From contig VYZI01000075.1 in assembly GCA_013397695.1 (NCBI GenBank), positions 882,229 to 946,228 on the forward strand: a stretch of 64,000 nt of DNA, given 5' to 3'. The notes under the pieces were generated by a model. That model did no database searches. It saw only the letters and a program-made list of their open reading frames with translations, and had not been told where the DNA came from. This document shows, piece after piece, positions 61,801-64,000 of this stretch. Each line of letters opens with the position of its first letter. Positions within the stretch are counted from its first letter, which is position 1. Both the position numbers and the translations under genes were made by a program. The DNA comes from Centropus unirufus. Lineage: Eukaryota > Chordata > Aves > Cuculiformes > Centropidae.

Positions 61801-62822
61801 GATAAATTGGCATCTGTTTACAACTCTGGAACAGGGTGTTAAAAGTGGCAGCAATTCTGATGCTTCCCTTTAAACATCCAATAGGAGGTATTTAAAATGG
61901 ATTCAGTCTCAAAGTACACATTAGATACCACACTAAGAATATATAAATCACTTTAAAATCCAGCAGTTTAGGCATCAGAAATCACTAGCCACTTTTAGAA
62001 TCTTCCCTTTCCAGCAAAGCCAGTGAATTAATACTCAAACAATTCACTTTAATCGTTAACACAGAAAATGTGAAACATGGCTGCATGTGTTTACATTTCC
62101 GTTCTACAGTGGAGTAAAACGTCATCAAAAGTGTTGCACATATTGCATCATTAGTTGCAGCTGTGAATTTATAAGCCTAGATAAAATTCTTCTGGAATAA
62201 TTTCCCATCCAGTTTTGTTGACTAAAATGATAGCTGAGGGCATCTTTGACTTCTGTGCACTTATCTTTGCTAACCTGACACTGAACTTTGTGATTTTGAT
62301 CTTCCATTTCATCTTAATGCCATCAGGCCAACTTTTGATATTCTCTGTTTGCATTTGAGGCACGATTCTGGAAAAAAAACCCATCAGTCGGGAAAATAAC
62401 ATAGCTAGAATTTAGCCCTTCTAAAGAGCTTAATTAAAGAAAACATTAAGTCACATCTGAATAAACACACCAAGTTCTTGGGTAGAATTTTTAAATAGCC
62501 CCAAATGGTGCAGTTCTAAGGACTCAAAAACCAAAGTGCTGCTGATGTTCAGTGACTCTTAGGTTCTTAATGCTCTTTATCTCTTTTGAAATTTGATTTG
62601 TGCTGTGAATCCATGTTGCTGTTTCATCAATTTGGCCTTTGGTTTGTTTTAACAACACACTTGATGCATTCTGGAATGGAATTGCAAAGGTAGAATAAAC
62701 CACCCTGCCTCAGTGACATAAAAAGCAGGAAACTTACTTGGGAGAATTGTTTTGTAGCGGTTCTTACGCACTAAGCCCGGAATATCATATTCCTTTGGAT
62801 CCACAAAGTTCATTGGAATTTC
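40782..62822 (-). CDS. PTPN5: PTPN5 (STEP) tyrosine phosphatase, catalytic-domain exons (5' part outside window)
   Basis: Seven exons, in transcription order 62822-62738, 57673-57594, 57104-56967, 53439-53329, 48509-48349, 44584-44471, 40875-40782: 783 nt, 260 residues plus stop, with no frame break. PTPN5 is the brain-enriched striatal phosphatase that dephosphorylates ERK1/2, p38, Fyn and glutamate-receptor subunits. Visible catalytic elements are the pTyr-loop (NPHSRV), the substrate/WPD loop (TSWPDQ), the P-loop HCSAGIGRTG with nucleophilic Cys and Arg, and the Q-loop region (RGGMIQT). The C-terminus EQYQFVHHVMSLY and the segment KCTEYWPEEQVTYEG separate PTPN5 from its relatives PTPRR and PTPN7. 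The kinase-interaction motif and, in the long form, two membrane helices are encoded further upstream, beyond 64000. Neighbourhood with TMEM86A supports the call. Confidence 0.96.
41160..41340 (-). repeat. Possible MIR-like SINE fossil, reverse orientation
   Basis: A block reading AATGAAGTAGCTTATCCAAG (41263-41282), followed by about 50 nt, resembles the reverse complement of the MIR 5'-central part ('gttaagtgacttgcccaaggtcacacagctag...'). CATCATCATTTACATTACC with CCATTTTAAA upstream fits its flank. Weak by eye. Confidence 0.3.
42520..42533. repeat. (CA)7 dinucleotide microsatellite
   Basis: ACACACACACACAC run inside PTPN5's last intron. Short and simple. Confidence 0.85.
44471..44584 (-). 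CDS. PTPN5: PTPN5 exon: P-loop arginine and helix
   Basis: 114 nt, acceptor CCCTTAG (ag at 44586-44585), donor ACAG|GTAAGA. Completes serine, then AGIGRTGCFIATSVCCKQLK and SEGIVDILRTACQLRLD. With the previous exon this builds the signature HCSAGIGRTG. The arginine codon at the end is split (AG|G). Confidence 0.97.
44585..48348 (-). other. PTPN5: PTPN5 intron with CR1 insertion
   Basis: 3.8 kb, between the P-loop exon and the WPD exon. Holds one CR1 (46044-46435) and an AT-rich part near 45540-45610. No further exon recognised. Confidence 0.75.
46044..46435 (+). mobile_element. CR1 LINE 3' fragment
   Basis: The plus strand reads CTGGGAGAGCTGGGGTTGTTCAGCCTGGAGAAG at the start; in the middle ACACTGGCACAGGGTGCCCAGAGAAGTTGT; and at the end TTAAAGGTCCATTCAACCCAAATCATTCTACAG, which is the CR1 3' tail. 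Heavily 5'-truncated and old (many substitutions). Antisense to PTPN5. Confidence 0.92.
48349..48509 (-). CDS. PTPN5: PTPN5 exon: WPD loop to start of the P-loop
   Basis: 161 nt, acceptor AATTGCAG, donor TGCAG|GTAAAT. Reads KGEEVRNLKHYWYTSWPDQ, then KTPDQAPPLLQLVLEVEEAM, QSAEEKNAPVIVHC. It carries the general-acid aspartate in the WPD loop and ends with the nucleophilic cysteine; the following serine codon is split across the intron. An ATG upstream of the acceptor is intronic, not a start. Confidence 0.97.
48510..53328 (-). other. PTPN5: PTPN5 intron, 4.8 kb
   Basis: No exon, repeat family or RNA gene recognised. Unique non-coding sequence. Confidence 0.65.
53329..53439 (-). CDS. PTPN5: PTPN5 exon: KCTEYWPEE segment
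   Basis: 111 nt (37 codons, phase 0 at both ends), acceptor CACGCAG, donor AAG|GTAAGG. Reads KCTEYWPEEQVTYEGIEITV then NRVIQADDYRLRLITLK. The KC..YWP motif is family-wide; EEQVTYEGIEITV is close to mammalian PTPN5 and unlike PTPRR. This exon is not an open frame long enough to stand out by itself and was found by splice sites and homology. Confidence 0.95.
53440..56966 (-). other. PTPN5: PTPN5 intron with perfect hairpin
   Basis: 3.5 kb. Contains a perfect 13-bp inverted repeat with a 4-nt loop (56774-56803), and A-rich runs near 54070-54094. No exon recognised. Confidence 0.65.
56774..56803. repeat. Perfect inverted repeat, 13-bp arms, 4-nt loop
   Basis: Arms GTAAGAGTAAGTT (56774-56786) and AACTTACTCTTAC (56791-56803) are exact reverse complements around ACTG. 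It lies about 165 nt downstream of the donor of... the intron's far side, i.e. inside the intron between the 56967 and 53439 exons on the PTPN5 transcript strand. Confidence 0.9.
56967..57104 (-). CDS. PTPN5: PTPN5 exon: IATQGP / FWRMVWQ core
   Basis: 138 nt (46 codons, phase 0 at both ends), acceptor TTGGCAG, donor GAG|GTAATG. Reads GYGGEEKVYIATQGPIVNTV, SDFWRMVWQERSPIIVMITN, IEEMNE. The family motifs YIATQGP, DFWRMVW and IVMITN are complete. Confidence 0.97.
57105..57593 (-). other. PTPN5: PTPN5 short intron
   Basis: 489 nt between two well-defined exons; no feature other than splice signals. Confidence 0.85.
57594..57673 (-). CDS. PTPN5: PTPN5 exon: pTyr-binding loop and INANYI motif
   Basis: 80 nt, acceptor CTTTCAG, donor CAGG|GTAAGA. 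Completes Asn, then reads PHSRVCLTSADQDDPLSSY and INANYIR. It carries the phosphotyrosine-recognition loop (N.HSRV) and the conserved DP.SSYINANYI motif of classical tyrosine phosphatases. Confidence 0.96.
57674..62737 (-). other. PTPN5: PTPN5 intron with CR1 insertion
   Basis: 5.1 kb. Holds a CR1 (60856-61700); the rest is AT-rich unique sequence with no exon recognised. Confidence 0.75.
60856..61700 (-). mobile_element. CR1 LINE, 5'-truncated, with remnant of the reverse-transcriptase C-terminus
   Basis: The plus strand begins with the reverse complement of the CR1 tail (CATAGAATCATCTAGATTGG, AAAAGACCATTAAGATCATCGAGTCCAAC) and runs to CACCCAGCTTGGTGTTATTTGCA. An open minus-strand stretch (61597-61277) is the C-terminal end of the CR1 ORF2 product, recognised from NKIKCQILCLGH and MSQQCAQVAKKAND. 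Same strand as PTPN5. About 845 nt, the longest CR1 piece here. Confidence 0.94.
62738..62822 (-). CDS. PTPN5: PTPN5 exon: start of the phosphatase domain
   Basis: 85 nt, acceptor TTAACAG (ag at 62824-62823), donor CCAA|GTAAGT. Begins in phase 0 with EIPMNFVDPKEYDIPGL, then VRKNRYKTILP, leaving one base of the Asn codon. This is the N-terminal helix and KNRY motif that open the catalytic domain of R7-type phosphatases. The preceding exon, which in mammals ends with ...QAEFF, is not found between here and 64000. Confidence 0.95.
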
Positions 62823-64000
62823 CTGTTAAAAAAAACAAACAAAAAACCCCAAACATAAACCCACTAAACAAAGTACGTAGCATGATTCCACTATTAGATT
62901 CACAAGAGCAATAAGAAATCGAAGCCCATTACATCCTGCCTGTGAGGGAAGCAAAGTGATGAAGACAACTGAGACTTGTGGTACAGAACGTCTAGCAATT
63001 TACCACCAAAATATGATTGACATTTCCTTTTACTGTCATGGGCTTTCTTTTCTGAAATCCTTAATATGAAAATGCCTATAGTGACTAATTCATTAAGGAA
63101 TACGCGCGATGGTATTATGTTAGCTCTTAATATTATTAGAGCTGAATTACAAGTGTAGGCACAGAACTAAGCAAAAGGTAGTATGTAAGATACTCTGCTC
63201 CAAAAGTGATGGACCCCAGACACCATCCTTTCTGACTCACACTCCTTCCCCTCTGAGGGTGGAAGGAAATAGTTTGCTAGTGACTCTCACCAGCAACAAA
63301 TTATGACACACACGACAGGTTGGCGTACCGACCTGGCTCTGTTTGAGCTGAGGGAGTGTCACACTTTGCTCGCTCACCACACTTTAAAGGCCAATGGGCA
63401 AGGAGAGCAAACAGGTGTTCAGGGCTTGTCCACTCTACACTGTTGACCCAAGGAATACACAAAGAAATGCTTCTTATACTCTACTACTCACCCCCTACAA
63501 CTAAGTTGCCAACGTCAGGCAAGAAAAAAAACAGGAACCTTCCACCAACCAGAGACAGAATGTGATGAAATGGGATGTGCCACCCAGGCTCAGCAGAGAA
63601 AGGGCTCATGAGAACTTGGGAGCACAGCTGCTCATCTCCCCTGCTGTACACTAGATTTGAAAGGTTAGCCCTGGACATACTGGTAATGGGAGTCAGGGTT
63701 GGGTAAAATAAGCTTCTCTCTGGGAACAAATTAAGTTGAGAAGAGTTGTGTTAAATACTGGAACTTAGACTGTATTCTAGTCCAGACTGGAACTGGACTG
63801 TATTCTGTCTCTTACCGCAGCACCGAGTGTACTCTTGGGCCCAGCCTGAGGCAATTAATAGTAAAAACCTTTTGGTCAAGTAGTTTCCCATCAATCTGGA
63901 GGACCCCAGGGGAACAAAATCTTCATGTTCTCCTCTATTGCTACTTGGTATTTAGTTACTCAAAGCTCTTCTTGAGCCAAGCTGCATGGTCTGTCTCTGG
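62823..64000 (-). other. PTPN5: PTPN5 intron (continues past window end)
   Basis: 1.2 kb from the acceptor of the first exon seen to the window edge. An A-rich tract (62826-62852) forms the acceptor's pyrimidine stretch on the transcript strand. No exon encoding the segment before EIPMNF was found. Confidence 0.75.

Noticed and set aside
63800..63850. GCTGCG|GTAAGAG donor-like site as an upstream PTPN5 exon
   Set aside because: The sequence before it (minus strand) does not encode anything like the residues that precede EIPMNF in the family, and no matching acceptor was seen.
1..64000. Exotic systems: CRISPR arrays, phage, integrons, operons, tRNA or rRNA genes
   Set aside because: No regularly spaced repeats, no bacterial-type gene packing, no tRNA cloverleaf or rRNA sequence was seen; the window is vertebrate chromosomal DNA.

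Overview
The window is vertebrate, almost certainly bird, nuclear DNA. It has long introns with GT-AG splice sites, moderate GC content, several 5'-truncated CR1 LINEs whose 3' ends carry the ATTCTATG-type tail, and old MIR-like CORE-SINE fragments. No prokaryotic, plasmid or organellar features were seen. CR1 is also common in turtles and crocodilians, so 'bird' is the likeliest reading, not a proof.

Two real protein-coding genes converge on each other. On the left, on the + strand, are the last two coding exons of TMEM86A (2948-3212 and 7344-7771), a multi-pass lysoplasmalogenase of the YhhN family; its first exon lies before the window. On the right, on the - strand, are the last seven coding exons of PTPN5 (STEP), running from 62822 down to the stop codon at 40782. 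They encode almost the whole tyrosine-phosphatase domain. The N-terminal membrane and kinase-interaction part lies beyond 64000. All nine exons have clean splice sites, compatible phases and intact catalytic motifs.

Between them (about 19.6-31.8 kb, - strand) I find a row of decayed immunoglobulin-like and fibronectin-III exons with in-frame stops, frameshifts and lost core cysteines. In mammals the gene between TMEM86A and PTPN5, on the same strand as PTPN5, is IGSF22, a titin/myosin-binding-protein-C-like Ig/FN3 protein. I therefore read this stretch as the fossil of IGSF22, a unitary pseudogene caught in place and still in exon order. This is the most interesting item in the window. A CR1 with a second, tiny CR1 tail inserted inside it sits within the relic.

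Layout: 1-2947 TMEM86A intron; 2948-7771 TMEM86A exons 2-3; 7772-18987 3' UTR and intergenic DNA with a MIR-like SINE near 11.5 kb and another near 18.6 kb; 18988-19432 CR1 (-); 19653-31772 IGSF22 relic with CR1 (+) at 27566-28368; 31773-39863 intergenic; 39864-62822 PTPN5 3' UTR and exons with CR1 copies in two introns (46044-46435 and 60856-61700); 62823-64000 upstream PTPN5 intron. All calls come from reading the sequence and from knowledge of the families; no search was run.
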